From: an uncultured Acidobacteriota bacterium
GTDB lineage: Bacteria; Acidobacteriota; Vicinamibacteria; Vicinamibacterales; UBA8438
Assembly (NCBI GenBank): GCA_913043805.1
Contig: CAJWMX010000185.1
Coordinates: forward strand, 1 to 6,142
DNA length: 6,142 nt
Direction: 5' to 3'
Positions 5,661 through 6,142 of the stretch are shown here, in pieces. The notes below the pieces were generated by a model. That model saw only the letters and a list, made by a program, of their open reading frames with translations, searched no databases and was not told where the DNA came from. Position numbers and translations under genes: made by a program. How positions within the stretch are numbered: the first letter of the stretch is position 1; the number at the start of each line of letters is the position of its first letter.

Positions 5661-6142
5661 ATGAGCATAGGGACCAGGGCGGCGCTCGTGGTGCTGGCGC
5701 TCCTCGTCGTGGGTGGCGGCGGCTACGTCGTCAACCGCACCCTCCACCACATCGACCAGCTCAACTCGCAGATCGGTTCGCTCGAAGAGTCGTTGACGGA
5801 GACGACCGACGCCGCCAACGCGGCCACTCAGCGCGCCGAGACGGCTGAACAGTCGGCTCGCGAATCGGAGCGCTCGCGTGTACTCGCTGAAGACGACGCG
5901 GAGGTGGCCCGACAGGAGGCCGCGGACGCGGACCAGCGCGCCAGCGTCGCCGACGACCGGGCCGCAGCCGCAGAAGAGGCCTCGGTCGAGGCGCAGGCCC
6001 AGGCGCAGGCCGCACAGGAGCGCGCCGACGAGATCCGCCGTGTCGCCGAGGCGGAGATGAACCGGCTGACCGAAGCGCTGGGCCGGATCGCAGAGACCCG
6101 CCGGACCGCGCTGGGGCTCGTGATGAGCCTCGACGAAGGCTA
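5661..6142 (+). CDS. Membrane-anchored coiled-coil protein, probable OmpA-family N-terminal part, cut by window edge
   Basis: 160 residues are visible and the frame is open at the right edge. Seen: a short basic N-terminus, a hydrophobic segment (about 7-24, ALVVLALLVVGGGGYVV) acting as signal peptide or membrane anchor, with no lipobox cysteine, and then a long Ala/Glu/Asp/Arg/Gln-rich region (about 30-145) with coiled-coil character. The last visible part, RIAETRRTALGLVMSLDEG (142-160), resembles the stretch just before the OmpA-like peptidoglycan-binding domain in envelope proteins of this kind. That domain itself would lie outside the window, so the family call is inference. ATG 5661 follows the hairpin array and overlaps the stop of a four-codon ORF (5650-5664). 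ATG 5631 is in frame and would add MTIDRQNENR, but it sits in the third hairpin. Neither start has a good Shine-Dalgarno. Envelope integrity or cell-wall anchoring is the likely role. Confidence 0.72.
   Translation, partial: MSIGTRAALVVLALLVVGGGGYVVNRTLHHIDQLNSQIGSLEESLTETTDAANAATQRAETAEQSARESERSRVLAEDDAEVARQEAADADQRASVADDRAAAAEEASVEAQAQAQAAQERADEIRRVAEAEMNRLTEALGRIAETRRTALGLVMSLDEG

Noticed and set aside
5175..5750. A 191-codon minus-strand open frame spanning the MFS end and the hairpin array
   Set aside because: Mostly antisense to the MFS gene and runs through the inverted repeats; no family resemblance.

Overview
This is a high-GC bacterial chromosomal window with densely packed genes. 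Base composition and protein style suggest Acidobacteriota, possibly Vicinamibacteria-like: an ImuB beginning MFACLFAPP, an ImuA with an arginine P-loop, and a coiled-coil OmpA-type protein with an ETRRTALGLVM segment. This placement rests on recall of family style, not on a search, and there is no rRNA or other phylogenetic marker here.

Left half (1-3798, minus strand): an inducible-mutagenesis / translesion-synthesis cassette transcribed right to left as imuA (3798-3061), imuB (3061-1499) and dnaE2 (1423 to beyond the left edge). The imuA stop and imuB start share one base (TGATG), with a strong Shine-Dalgarno for imuB inside imuA. The 75-bp imuB-dnaE2 gap contains a heptanucleotide tandem repeat and no recognisable Shine-Dalgarno for dnaE2. 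By analogy with characterised cassettes, ImuB (a catalytically degenerate Y-family protein with a likely sliding-clamp motif, QFSLL) would bridge ImuA and the DnaE2 polymerase at the beta clamp. No lexA gene and no textbook LexA operator is visible in the window.

Middle (3799-3894): a short divergent intergenic region separating the cassette from a plus-strand pair. It holds a strong Shine-Dalgarno sited for an out-of-frame ATG rather than for the apparent imuA start.

Right half (3895-6142, plus strand): a DUF983 zinc-ribbon/membrane protein overlaps an MFS transporter by 16 bp, so the two are probably co-transcribed. Then comes a 147-bp non-coding stretch with three perfect inverted repeats. 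Two of these share outer stems and a 17-bp direct repeat but have different, internally complementary inner stems. This array is the least explained element in the window. Finally there is the N-terminal half of a membrane-anchored coiled-coil protein, probably OmpA-family, cut by the right edge.

Overall the protein-coding content belongs to known families. The best candidates for something undescribed are the covarying hairpin array, the odd 5' end of imuA and the repeat-bearing dnaE2 leader. I see no evidence for a wholly new multi-gene system.
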